Shown here: piece after piece, positions 19,370 through 30,056 of the stretch
Numbering within the stretch: the first letter of the stretch is position 1
How the letters are laid out: every line of letters begins with the position of its first letter
Assembly: GCA_012845835.1 (NCBI GenBank)
Contig: JABAKD010000012.1
Location: forward strand, 13,268,195 to 13,332,194
Source of the DNA: Undaria pinnatifida
Lineage: Eukaryota > Sar > Phaeophyceae > Laminariales > Alariaceae
DNA: 64,000 nt
Direction of reading: 5' to 3'
Program-made: the position numbers and the translations under genes
The notes under the pieces: generated by a model
Told to the model about the DNA's origin: nothing
What the model saw: the letters and a program-made list of their open reading frames with translations, nothing else
Database searches by the model: none

Positions 19370-21245
19370 GAATCATTGGTGTCAATTCGTTGTTTGTTTT
19401 CTGTGTCCAGTATTTTTCCCCGCGCGCTTAAACAGTTAAAACAGTTTATACCGATGTTTGTTGCCGATATGGTCTGTTGTGTGCACATCGTTACTTTTGC
19501 TTGAGTTGTGTTGCTACTTTATATCTCTTTATACAGGTTTCGCTACTGCTGTATGGTAACCACCGTGTCAATTGTGAGGGAGAACTCACAGTAATGACAT
19601 AGTTCAAGTCGTTGCAGCGGGTACATATACACCGCGCCCGCGTCTAGCAGTGCGGGAAAATTCTCTCGCAAATACATTTTGATGCCACCCCGATGTACGT
19701 GCGAGGACTAAAGTTCCACCGTGTGTGTAGTAGACGATATGCCTATATTTTTGGCTCTAAACCAAATTAAGCCCTATCGTGTTTTAAATGTCTAAAAAAT
19801 AGGTCTATTTTATCGACCTAACGACCACGGCAGACCACGGTGAGATGTGGATTTTCCCAAAATATGCACTTGGGCACATTTTGGCCCAAGTGCATATTTG
19901 AAGCAATTTTCCGAGTATTTTCCAGCAAACAACAGCATTTCAGACGACAAAAGCTCGAGGAAACATCAGACACTCTGCAGCAGCAGCACAGCACAACACC
20001 CACGCAGTAATTGCAACGCTCAACCTAGCAAGCCGCTTGGTGTATCCCCAACCCGGGTTAATCAACCTGCGTGTACAACACCATCAGAAACGTTGGCGGT
20101 GGTCAGAGGCGACCCACTCTCGTGGAGCGGCATGCCTCTACGTACTGTTACTTGAAAAGGAGTCCTTGTTCATTCACGAGGATCGAGCGCACACACAAAA
20201 CACACCACAAAACAAAACAACACAGCACAACACACAGACAACCAGCACCCCAACAGCCAACCCAACTACAGCACAACTAGCCGGTGGAAAACGCCCGCGA
20301 GACTCCTCCTACCCTGGCGTTCTCTGCGGTCAGAGAACTGGGACTCTGACATAGTTCGTCGCGCGCTCGTGCTCCTGCTCTCTCGTCCTGAGAGGCTGTC
20401 ATTTTTCGATGACACATTTTTTTTGTTTGGTTTTTGTGCCCGACGTAGCGCATGGCCGGAGCTGCTGCTGCAGTTTACAACCCTGTTGCCTCTTTCCCGC
20501 GGATGCCTACATTTCGAGGGTGGAAATTGAACCGGGTTGAGGGCCAGTCCTGCTGTGCTGCTGTACTGACTGCCACACTGAGGCACACCGAAGGCGGCAA
20601 ACGCCTGCGAGGTATCCTACATATGAAGCGAGTATGGAGTACGAAGCACTCAATGTTTTTGCCAGGCACCAGTTATTTGTTTTGGCCGTTTGTTCCAGCT
20701 CGCACAGCATGGGCAGGGGAGGGTCTTTCTCGAAGTTTCCACCCACTCATGTGCTGACTCATGACATAAATCCTCGTCTTGCCATCTGCGTCTGGAGTAG
20801 TGCAGAAATATCATAGTCTATTTTCAAGTAGTTTGATCTTTCCTCGGCTTTTCTTTTTATGCGTACTGAAAGAGACCACTATTTCGAGTTTTAGACATAT
20901 GGTGTTTTTTTTATGCGTTTAAGGTCGAAGTATCGAATGGCCTAGCTCTTCCAGTTGGAAGTACTTAAGACCTAACCTCGAGGCTTAAATACGTCTAGTG
21001 TGTGGTTGCCCGGGGACAGAAGCGTCTCATACCCCGCAAAATAGAGCCAGTCTCGGCGGCTTTCCGCGGCCATAGCTCGCGCCACGGACGTCCCATGAGC
21101 CCGGCACACGGCTGATAATATACCGACGGGTAGTCTGATCGCATTGCAGAAGAAAGCACACAAGAAAACTCTGCGCCGGCGGAGAAAAAGGGACGGACTA
21201 GGCAAAAAAATCAAAATGGTACATATGCATATAGGGAGCATAGAG
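19370..21245. other. Interval without a supported gene; one strong hairpin
   Basis: Nothing coding is recognised. The interval includes an A/C-rich stretch at 20190-20275 and the long hairpin at 19860-19899 described separately. Confidence 0.5.
19860..19899. repeat. Perfect 16-bp stem hairpin
   Basis: AAATATGCACTTGGGC at 19860-19875 is the exact inverse complement of 19884-19899, with an 8-base loop ACATTTTG. The stem is unusually perfect for this decayed background. It could be a small-RNA precursor, a cruciform site or a young foldback element. Confidence 0.85.
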
Positions 21246-21254
21246 CATCATACG

Positions 21255-21943
21255 ATGCACTAATCTCATCGTAGCAGATCGAAAAGGATTGGAGATGCTC
21301 ACATGCCCGCAGGACGACGCGACATCTAGAATCACGATGTCTTACTGTAAACAAATAATGTTATCGTATCACGAACTTCTGTACTGCAGTCTAGTGTTAT
21401 TTTTCTTGGATTGACCCCATCGTCCTGTGAACAAATTGTATCGTATCACGAGCTAACGCTACCATGTTTTCGTGAACCATTGTAGTGTTACTTTAGCGCG
21501 AACTAACGCCACCCTCTCGAAAACCAACGTTATCGTAACGTGACCGAGAAACAGTGGAGTTCCTTGCCTGGCAGCAAGACGGCGAGACAACGCGTGGACT
21601 ATGATATCTTCTCGTGAACCTGTCTATGCTATCTTGCCGTGATTTTCTGTTATCTTGTCCTAAGCAAGTATTGTAATGACGAAGACCAATGTCATTATCT
21701 CAGTCAAGTCCTTGTAATGTTCTCTTACGCTAAACATTTCTTGTCGTGTCAACAAAATCAATCTTGTCTTGGCAGACCGAAAAACATCGGAGTTCCTTAC
21801 CCGGCCCCACGACGATTCGACAGCGAGCGAGAGGATGAAGTAATAGCATCTCGAACCAACGTGGTCTTACTTTCGTAAAACAAACCTTGCTTTATCGTGA
21901 ACTAATGTTTATCTTCTCGTGTGGACCAATATCGTCTTAGCAG
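21255..21943 (+). repeat. Array of exon-like modules separated by a minisatellite
   Basis: Four modules start at about 21271, 21541, 21775 and 21944. In the same frame relative to the module start they encode DRKGLEMLTCPQDDATSR, DRETVEFLAWQQDGETTRGL, DRKTSEFLTRPHDDSTASER and DREALELLTWPQDDQTTRGL. Between them lie degenerate units of about 20-26 bp such as GTGAACTAACGCTACC, rich in CTAAY and ending CGTG. Modules 1, 3 and 4 directly follow CAG. Only module 4 opens into a longer frame; modules 2 and 3 soon meet stops. I read this as duplicated, mostly dead exon starts with intron-like spacers. Confidence 0.65.
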
Positions 21944-22221
21944 ATCGTGAAGCGTTGGAGTTACTCACGTGGCCGCAAGACGACCAGACAACGCGAGGGT
22001 TGTGGGGGCCGAACAAGGAGGAGAGGGAAGAGCTCATGCTAAACAACGCGGAGAACGACGCCGCGGGTTTAGCGTGGCCTGAACGTGGTGTCGGCGGTGA
22101 CGATCCGGCGGCTTTGCCCGGCATGGATGCTTCTCTCGGAAATTACGAAATTTGGGACCGACTCGCTTTGGACATAGACGAGAGCGAGCTCTTCTTCTCC
22201 TTTTCATATTACTTGCTGTAG
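21944..22221 (+). CDS. Acidic C-terminal exon of an unknown protein family (copy 1)
   Basis: The frame starts after TTAGCAG with AT CGT GAA, giving (D)REALELLTWPQDDQTTR, then GLWGPNKEEREELMLNNAE, a Gly/Pro-rich part, and the end NYEIWDRLALDIDESELFF to a TAG at 22219. No in-frame ATG lies near the start, so a 3'-terminal exon is more likely than a whole gene. It aligns without gaps over its first 27 residues with the copy on the minus strand at 56182-56438, and again at the end (NWDRL...D.DES...SYSY). It is strongly acidic and has no known domain. Cellular role unknown; the W-rich acidic pattern could suit protein binding or transcriptional activation, but that is a guess. Confidence 0.6.
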
Positions 22222-22466
22222 GTTAGAAACATCCAATCTAATCAAAACGTTTGGCGATTTTTCTCACAATTTTTGGCAAGCAAAACGCTCCATACACTTG
22301 CCAATTTGGCAAAGACAAAAACAAAAATTTCTTAAATACAAGAAATGGTAGGTTTATGGCTATTTTGTTAAAGTCCAAAATTCCACAAAATAAGAGTGTT
22401 AATGTGGCAAAAGAAGACATTTGCCAACTATTAGTATCCTCGATGCTACTACTGTAGACATAGCTC
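22222..22466. other. AT-rich interval downstream of the acidic exon
   Basis: The sequence is A/T-rich with repeated TTGGCAA/TTGCCAA strings, and would be 3' UTR if the exon is real. AATAAG occurs near 22389, but no clear polyadenylation signal is seen. Confidence 0.35.
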
Positions 22467-23036
22467 TTAGCCCATCATTTCAAATTCCCAAGCTAGTCTT
22501 AGTCTATCCTCAAGTGTTTGATCCTCATGTAGGGAGTGTGGTGTGTTAAAAGGGAAGAAAGGTATCCCTAAAAAAATTGGTTGATTTCTAATGGGGGCAA
22601 GGCAACCACTTTCAAAATGCACCCAGATCCATGGTCTCGGTGGGAAATAAATGCTTGAAACTATTGTGGAATAAAGTTTGCAGAGTCTGAAGTGAAGGGG
22701 GCAAATTCGTACGTATCTGCTGCAACAATGGATCTCTTGCAAGGCTCTTGTTGTACCGATTCTCCCATGATCTTCTACTGTGCGGTGTCCAGCGATACGT
22801 GGCGCGGGGGGGGTACTCACGGTACCATGCATTGCCGTAGTCCGCAGGACCGTAGACTCTTTCATCCATCCATCCCTATAATGACAGGAAGGGAGAGCAG
22901 CGATACGTACGGGGGGGGGGCGGGGGTAGCCATGCCATGCATGATTGTAGTCCGCAAGAGCACAGACCCCTGCGGCCGCATAAACGGGGGCCCGCGTGAG
23001 TGCGGTTTTACCATTTATTTGGTGAGAGGAGCTCAC
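22467..23036 (-). CDS. Hypothetical ORF, 189 codons, over a tandem duplication
   Basis: The minus frame is open for 189 codons. Its distal half includes APIRNQPIFLGIPFFPFNTP and HEDQTLEDRLRLAWEFEMMG. Its first half crosses a tandem duplication of about 108 bp (22788-22870 and 22895-22985, sharing AGCGATACGT...CATGCAT...GTAGTCCGCA), which on the minus strand gives related peptides. A shifted frame (22869-22612) reads RRSWENRYNKSLARDPLLQQ, possibly the better coding frame in the middle. No family is recognised, and a decayed element is likely. Confidence 0.25.
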   Translation of the reverse strand: MSSSHQINGKTALTRAPVYAAAGVCALADYNHAWHGYPRPPPVRIAALPSCHYRDGWMKESTVLRTTAMHGTVSTPPAPRIAGHRTVEDHGRIGTTRALQEIHCCSRYVRICPLHFRLCKLYSTIVSSIYFPPRPWIWVHFESGCLAPIRNQPIFLGIPFFPFNTPHSLHEDQTLEDRLRLAWEFEMMG

Positions 23037-23039
23037 ATC

Positions 23040-24390
23040 CTTGCGGTGTTAAAGCGAAAACCGGATTTGGCCACGGCGGGCGCCGTCAGTGTCAGCTCGC
23101 TGCAATCGCGGAATCTTTGAACGCTTTCAAGGGGTAACCAAGGCCAAGGTATTATTTTAGTATTATATGCTGGTACTAACTGTATTATAGTAATATACAT
23201 AGTATAGTCACTCGCGCGAGTGGCTTTGAGTCGCTGAAAAGTTGACCCCCTGCCATACAGAATAATAGCCTTGTTGGTCTGTCGTCCATCCCCGTGTGGG
23301 CGTTTTGAAAATACGCACGCAAAAAATTGAACACTTCCAACGAACTACCCGGCGGAAGTGACGAAGTGGCCGGGGGGTTGACACGCTTTAGCTTGCCTGT
23401 GTGCAAGCAGTGCCAGCAGCAGCGTCTACCTACCTAGCGTACCCGGTAGACCATAAGGGGACAAAGTGTTGGAGTTCCCATATATATGACGGGTGCGTGA
23501 AAATGCGACCCATACGAAGTACTACGTGTAAGGTTGCGGTATGATGCTAACCAGAACGTTGGATTTTTGATGGAGCGGGTGTATGAGAATGTAACAGGTG
23601 TCAGGTTGTGGTGTGTTGCTAGCCAGCGAGAGGGCGTTTTTTCGGCCGTCGTCTTCAAAAGTGGACGCCCCTCCCTACTGAGCCTACTGAGGTATACTTG
23701 GTAGTTGAACGAAGCATAGCCAGACACAATCTTTTGTGGGGGTTTTGGCGGTTTGAGAAATGTATGGCGTCCGTGCAACCTGCTGCAGTCTCCTGAGTCT
23801 AGTTGTGTTGCTGGTTGCATTTTCATCTGGTCATGTTAGTGCATTTCTGTTTCCGAGGTGAGAAGACTGTCATTGGTTCCAAGTGTGTGTCGTCGATTAT
23901 GATTGCGCTTTCTTCGTGGTCGTATTAGCTATGTTTGGGTTTCTCCGCGTACTTGAAGACTGTGTAGTTGGTTCGAGGTGTGTTGTTGATCGCACCTCTT
24001 GTCGTAATGGTATTACTTTTTTCGGTTTGTCGAGGTGAAGAACGGGATTGACCTGGGGTGCAATGGAGTCTATCTATCTTTTGTAACTATTTTGCTGAGT
24101 GAGGATGATGCGTACACTTTACCGTGAGGTGAACAGCGTAAATTTTATCGCATTTTGACGTCTTCAAAACTGGTTTGGTGTTGGTACAGCCCCCGGGGTC
24201 GGGTCAAAACGGCTTTGGACAACGCTTGGAGCATTGCCTTGGAAACATATACAGCAGGTGCCCCCGATACAATTAAACTCCTTATGACGTGTGTCGTAAA
24301 TACGAAAAGCTACATGTTTCGCCTGCTTGTAGTTTGAAAGGTAGGTTTCGGCGAAGCGGTTTTGGTGCGTGCAATACTGTTAGGTAGGTC
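23040..24390. other. Interval without a supported gene
   Basis: GTCACTCGCGCGAGTGGCTTTGAG near 23207-23230 is the internal palindrome of the first MITE family, with CCAAGGCCAAGG upstream at about 23139, so a badly decayed copy may lie at 23139-23265. The rest is unremarkable. Confidence 0.45.
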
Positions 24391-24439
24391 GATATCTTGG
24401 GGGTTTTCCGCCCCGGAATTTCCGAGGAGGCGGTTGGAC

Positions 24440-24600
24440 ACATACCACGGTAGAGGTTTACCAATTTTTTTCTGGGGCTCCTGACTTGAGCAACTCTGTT
24501 CCTCACCCAAAAACTGATATTTCGAGTAAAATCAGAAAGTGAAACCCGATTAACAAATCGATGGCCTAAACAAACATATACCAAGTATACAGCCAAAAAT
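24440..24600. mobile_element. Left half of a second-family MITE
   Basis: ACCACGGTAGAGGTTTACCA, GGGGCTCCTGACTTGAGCAAC, CCCAAAAACTGATATT and GATGGCCTAAACAAACA follow the left-half order of the copy at 36743. The right half is not found. Confidence 0.5.
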
Positions 24601-24739
24601 TACATCGAAACAACGATGAATGAATTCATGCATCCATTAATTCGAGCACTAATTCAGGCATTATTAATCAACATTCATTCATAAATGCATTCTGTATGTA
24701 TCTTTTGCTTTATTCGCTCATTAATTTTATACACTAACA

Positions 24740-24985
24740 ACACATCCATTCATTCATTAATCAGTCCGTTCATCCATCAATTTATTTATTCATTCATCAA
24801 TTCATTAATTCATTCATTCATTCATCCATTCATTCATTCATTCATTTATTCATTCATTCATCCATTCATCCATTCATTCGTTCATTCATTCATTCATTCA
24901 TTCATTCATTCATTCATTCATTCATTCATTCATTCATTCATTCATTCATTTACTCATTCATTCACTCACTCATTTGTTCAAGGTC
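24740..24985. repeat. ATTC tetranucleotide microsatellite
   Basis: About 245 bp of CATT/ATTC repeats, impure at the left (ATCA, ATTA variants) and nearly pure at 24885-24950. The ORF across it (Ile/His/Ser repeats) is an artefact. Confidence 0.95.
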
Positions 24986-25049
24986 ATGCTCTGTAGGGTT
25001 TGTGGATTCCGAGTAAGGGTATGGGTGTCTTACATATTGTCCACAAGTT

Positions 25050-25425
25050 TCGGGTGCGTGTAATATAAAACTCACAGAAGTTCCGGACGGGCACGAAAAG
25101 TGTTGTACCCGTACCCCGGATATTGTGGCACGGGGCGTACAGAACTCACAGAAGTTCCGGGTACGGGTATGAATGTTCTACAGAACTCACAGTAGTAAGT
25201 TCCGGGTGCGGATATGAAAGTCTTATAGAATTCACAGAAGTTCCGGGTATTGTCGCACGGGCGTACAGAACTTCCAGAAGGTCCGGGCAGGTGTGAAAAT
25301 GCTGTACCCCGTACGCCGGGTATTTGTGGCGCTGGCGTACGCAACTCACAGAAGTTCCGGGTACGGGTATGACTGTCCTACAGAACTTGCGGAAGTTGCT
25401 GGTACGGGTAGTACCCAGGTAAAGA
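25050..25425. repeat. Minisatellite based on CAGAAGTTCCGGG, array 1
   Basis: At least six degenerate units of about 40-75 bp share ACAGAACTCACAGAAGTTCC, GGGTACGGGTATGA and TATTGTGGCACGGGCGTAC, the last two alternating. A second array of the same family starts 1.46 kb downstream. Confidence 0.85.
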
Positions 25426-25859
25426 CACGGCCGCGGGGCAGGAGTTCGATGTGAAGTGGAGGATTCCATCGAATTTGCGTGGCATGTTCTCACTGGGCCA
25501 ACGTCCCCGAGGCAATCCGTCATAGCTTTGAGGGCTATCGACCACCACCACCGAGTCGATTCATGGTGAACCTCGACGAGTGTCGACCGTGGCAACAGAC
25601 GCGCTCACGTCTAATGTTCAGTAACAGATCAAACCGTAGCGTACCCTGGCTGCGGCGCCCAAACAAATAATGGAGGTCGCAATCCCAATTTCGCAACCAG
25701 CTCGATAGGCCAAGTGCCACGACAAAGAAGCGAAGCTACCGAAAAAACAGAGGATAGTTCCACAAATCGATGATGATAGCGAGATCTGCATTATATCGAT
25801 CCGAAAAGAACGTTGACAATACGCAATAATACGTGGTTTCCCCATACATAGGAGACAAA

Positions 25860-26665
25860 TTGGTACATATGTTCCACACCCACACCATCGCCTAGACCTA
25901 GCACCACACGTATAACAAACCCCTCACCTAAAGCCCTTCCTCCCCCCCCCCCACCCCCCCCCCGCCCCCCCCCCCGCCCCCACACCCCCCACCTCCCCCC
26001 TAACCCATCCCAACCCCACCCCCTCGAACACTCCACCCTCTCTTTACTCACAGATTGTACGACTTACCCCAGGATACACATGATAAACTGATGTATTATT
26101 TCCAAAACCGTCACATTTATCCCCTCAAAATAATGTATAGTTTCCAGGCACATATTGAGCTGCCCCACACGCCCGCCCCCCCGCCCCCCGCCCCAACCCC
26201 CCCCCCCGCCCCCAATAATATACTGGTGCCAAAACCGCCAGAAAGGATTTATAGCTTACATGCACAAATTGCCCCCTTCCCCCCCCCCCCCCCCCCCCCT
26301 CCAAACCCGCTCGCTTTTGATCAAAACCAGGCCCCCACGTCCTTCAAAACTCCGCCCCACCCCCCTCACCGGTTATTCGACTTACAAGATTCACTTGATA
26401 AAAGGATACATTTCCCTTCACAGCTGTCAGATTTTGTCCCCCTCAGAAACGGGTTTTATAGTTTCCGCGCACAGACTGACTAAAATCATCCTGTTGACCC
26501 TGATAGCTACACTGTAGTTGTAAGGGGAGTCGCCGACCTATATCCCTAATGAGGACACACAACTCGTTATGCGCGCGATCGGAGTATCACACACAGCTTG
26601 CAAAGATGAGTTTCGACGAAATCTTCGATCTCACAGATGGAGTGTATTTTCATTTTTTATAATAT
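25860..26665 (+). repeat. C-rich dispersed element, copy 3 (long, modular)
   Basis: This long copy shows that the element is modular. A block CACCATCGCCTAGACCTAGC...TAAAGCCC is followed by poly(C). Then comes a first body-like module (GTACGACTTACCCCAGGATA...TTTATCCCCTC...GTTTCCAGGCACATATTGAG), poly(C) again, a partial module, poly(C) again, and then the standard body and 3' end (TCACAGATGGAGTGTATTTT). Three C-runs of more than ten bases interrupt it. Confidence 0.85.
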
Positions 26666-26884
26666 GTTCCACCAAATCGAATCGAACTCAATTTGATTAA
26701 AAAAAAAAAACTTTTTTCGATTCAAAAGTGTCCTTCACTGATGCGTGCCCTCAGAAACGAAAGAAACATGAACAGGTGCTCTTATTATACGATGCGTACG
26801 CTACTGCTACTCGGTGTTCGGTTTGTGTGAGTGAAAAGACATGGCGTTATAATGCATAACAATGCATAACACACTTCGTGGATC

Positions 26885-27330
26885 AAACCTGACCGAATAC
26901 AGGGATCTCCGGTCGTATTGTAGCAAAGATATACCCGTACCCCGGGTATTGTGCCACAGCATTACAGAAGTCACAGACGTTTCGGGTAAGGATATGATAA
27001 TCTTGTACCTGGTAGAACTTTTTACAAAACTTCCGGGCGCGGGTACGAAAGTCTTGCAGAACTTCCAGAACTTCCGGGTATTGTGGCACGGGCGTACATA
27101 GCTCGCAGAAGTTCCGAGCGGGTACATAACATGCCCTACCCGTACCCCAGGTATTGTGGCCACGGGCGTACAGAACTTCTAGAATTCTGAGTGCGGGTAT
27201 GTATGTCGTACATAACCTCGCAGAAGTCCCGGGTAAATGTATGCATGTCCTACAGAACTTGCAGAAGTTCTTTGTAGGGTAACACCCGCAGAAAATACAC
27301 CGGGTATGGTTTGTACGTATCCTAAAGAAC
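26885..27330. repeat. Minisatellite based on CAGAAGTTCCGGG, array 2
   Basis: Same unit types as array 1 (for example TATTGTGGCACGGGCGTACA and CAGAACTTCCAGAACTTCCG), more diverged. The two arrays flank C-rich element copy 3. Confidence 0.8.
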
Positions 27331-27844
27331 TCAACCTTGCATTTATTAGTCCATTTAACAATCAGAGAAAGTGAAGCGCAGTAGTACAGGCACGGCGGCC
27401 CGGGTGTGATTAGCCATGCCGCGCCATGGCAGCTGGCTGTGAATGACTCGCGCTGGCATTAGCATAGCGCCATGACAGCTGCAGCTGTGTCAAGCGGTGG
27501 GCATCGTTCCCGAAGCACAACTGTAGGGTAGGGACATGCCCGAACTCAAAACGTTTTATTGGGTTGAAGAAGCGGACTCTTTCTTGATTCGTATCGAATG
27601 TTTTGGTGCATACGTAGCGTTGCACGCGGATGGTCCTAGTAGTGCTTTTCAGGGCCCCGATTCTCGTACGTAGCAGGGACGAATCTGATTGTCGCCATGG
27701 ACATGGTGGTGAACGTGGTTGAGGTGGCTCCTAGGGTCTGGGACTAGAGTACTCGTTTGACCAGCACCTTCCAGTACAGAGACGGCATCGCTGAATGTAC
27801 CGCTACTACCGTAGTAGGTAACCACCAGGTCAGGTATAGGACGT
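27331..27844. other. Interval without a supported gene
   Basis: Several near-palindromic strings (CATGGCAGCTGGCTG, CATGACAGCTGCAGCTG) occur near 27424-27490. No coding signal. Confidence 0.4.
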
Positions 27845-27985
27845 AGCCCCCCCAACTGTTCTTTAACGAAAACGCCGGTTTTCAAACCACCTCCCGGCCG
27901 TATCTCCCGAAAAACGGGGCCCATTTTGCCACCCCGACGTCACCGTTCGATAGGCCTTTGCGAACAAGAAAGTGTTTGATTGAGG
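27845..27985 (-). repeat. Dispersed repeat shared with 6.10-6.23 kb
   Basis: Reverse-oriented partner of 6095-6232, with the same blocks (GTAGCCCCCCCAACTGTTC, CTCCCGGCCGTAT, GACGTCACCGTTCGATAGG). Confidence 0.7.
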
Positions 27986-28234
27986 GTGCTTTTGTCATGG
28001 CATCCTTTCTCGTGTCGAGCAGCCGTACAACGTTCGATAAAGAAAATCGCCGGTTTGCGGGGGGGGGGCTATCATAGAATCAGTAATATTTTTAGTAGTT
28101 GGAGGCGCACTACGGTAAAGGGTGGGCTTTTTTTGGTAAATTAAAATATAATTACACTTCAACACCGAGATGGAGGATTTCGTCAATAATATAGACCACC
28201 TGGTAGACTATACGTATATATTCTTGCAAGAAGA

Positions 28235-28370
28235 TCTTTGTGTTATACTCCGATCGCGCGTGATGTGGGGTGTGTACGTCCTCGTAGAGGATACAGATCG
28301 GTGATTCCCCTTCGTGCTAGGTAGTAGAAGTGTCAGGGTCAACAGGGTGATACAAAGACTGTCCAGCCTT
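28235..28370 (-). repeat. C-rich dispersed element, copy 4 (diverged fragment)
   Basis: ATACTCCGATCGCGCGTGAT, TCCTCGTAGAGGATACAGAT, CGGTGATTCCCCTT and GTGTCAGGGTCAACAGGGTG match the inverse of the body. Both ends are lost. Confidence 0.75.
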
Positions 28371-30014
28371 TAATCAATCCGCACACCACGGAAGGATTGC
28401 ACCTTTGAACCACAACTTTTCTAACGGAAGCCATGCTCCATGCCTATGATACCCCTGGATGATCCGATCTATCTGTGTTTCGATTTTCGATGCATGCTAC
28501 GGTCGAGGTGCACACATTTTCCCCCAGGGACTCTTCATTCGGTGAGCTCCACGCTGACTCTGAGCAAGCTGAAAGTGCAACCTGACGAACTATCCCACGG
28601 CACGGCCTAGGTGTAACACAACCGATACTCATGTCGTGAAACCACCCGAATAAGCGGTATCAAACGGCATTGGGTAGTTCCTCAGCCGAAGAGGACGACT
28701 CGCCAGTCGGAAACGACTTGGCCAGACGTGCTACGGTTGGCTTTGTCGACCGGCGTAGTTTCGCAACATATATCTACATATATCTATATATATGTATGGT
28801 GCTGCGATTTATAATCATTGTTCCTTTTGTTCCAGGTGGGAGTCCAGGCATGACTCTGGCGATAAAAGATACCTCGTGTGCACTTTTGAATCCTTCTTAC
28901 ATCGCCAATTAAAAGGGGCGATGCACGTTTTGAGTCTCTATTGTCCTTGTTGCTATACCGCTCTGTCGCCACAACTTGGGCTGAATGCAATACCCCAAGC
29001 CGAGCGTGCTGCAAGAAGATTATAAAAAGAGGAGAGACGAATAATACATATATATGTATGTGTACGAAACAAGACGAAGTCAACAGTCAACCGTTACATG
29101 TATGATGGCCGAAACCGCGTCTTCAAATCGAGAATGCAGTGGCATATAGCTGGGCGTGCTGGGAAGGAAGGGTACATATATTTGGAAGTAGAAACGCTGA
29201 ACGAAGACGGCCCAGCAAACTCACAGCGCCTTCCTCACCAGTATTACAACTTCCTACATGGTGTAACATGGGGGGGTGGATGCCAGTAGAGAAGGATGGA
29301 GTACAGTGAGAAATATATAAAACAAGAAGAACAAGAACGACCTCCCCGCACGCTGGTGAAGCGCAATATTAATATTATCACGAACGGCCTCACAACAGGA
29401 TGGCGTAACGCGAGACGACCAAGAACGACAGCACTAAGCCCCCCTTCACCAGACGGTTACACCCTTCTGGAGATTCTCCAACCTGGGGAGTGTGCCCACT
29501 AGCACTTGAAACGTCTGCTGTTTTCTGAAAGGGCAGATAAATTGCAAGATCGCCCGTCTACGGGAACGTGTGCATCTATCTGTTGTTTCCTGGAGAATAG
29601 GGGATTTTCGAAGACGGCAGGTCCACCAGCGTTTTACGGGAGCCGTTCGATGAAACGGTGGGTTCGGTTTGGGGATAGTGCAGTGTATCCGGAGTCACAG
29701 AAGCTTGGTCGCACAATTGTAGCCTTGGGATGGGTGTACGGTGTACGTTTTCCAGGTACCGTACTGGCGGGTACGGCACCCGAACGGGATTGGGAGGATC
29801 TTAATCGTCGTGAGACGATCGGAGGGGTCTTAAGCTGCCGGGGTACCCATCACCGGGAAGGAGGATCTCCGCGGACAGCAGATGCAGGCCAGCGGGGAAC
29901 GGCCGGTGGTGGGAAGCCCCCGACACCTGCCCTGCGCCGACGCTAAGTAAGCGTCGGGCTGGGAGAGAAGGGGGCAAAGCCGGTATAGACACGCCTAGGC
30001 CAGGCAGGGTGTAT
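28371..30014. other. Interval without a supported gene
   Basis: GCATGCTACGGTCGAGGTGC at 28493 looks like a left end of the second MITE family. A TATATCTACATATATC run lies near 28770. A 146-codon plus frame (29506-29946) has no recognisable domain, and its end is Gly/Pro/Arg-rich from GC-rich sequence. ACGCTAAGTAAGCG with flanks (about 29937-29958) forms an 8-bp hairpin. Confidence 0.45.
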
Positions 30015-30056
30015 TGACCAGAGGTTTACCCCCCTTGGCCAAAGGGGGGCTGGTCA
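30015..30056. ncRNA. Nested hairpin, candidate structured RNA
   Basis: TGACCAG (30015-30021) pairs with CTGGTCA (30050-30056), and inside them CCCCCCTT (30029-30036) pairs with AAGGGGGG (30042-30049) around GGCCA. The only unpaired asymmetry is AGGTTTA on the left. With the GCGTCGG hairpin 70 bp upstream, this makes a structured GC-rich patch. No family is recognised. Confidence 0.4.

Noticed and set aside
24685-24996. Ile/His/Ser-rich 103-codon frame
   Set aside because: The ATTC tetranucleotide repeat explains it completely.
24740-27330. CRISPR-like arrays
   Set aside because: The repeats are degenerate minisatellites without constant-length unique spacers, and the sequence is eukaryotic in character.
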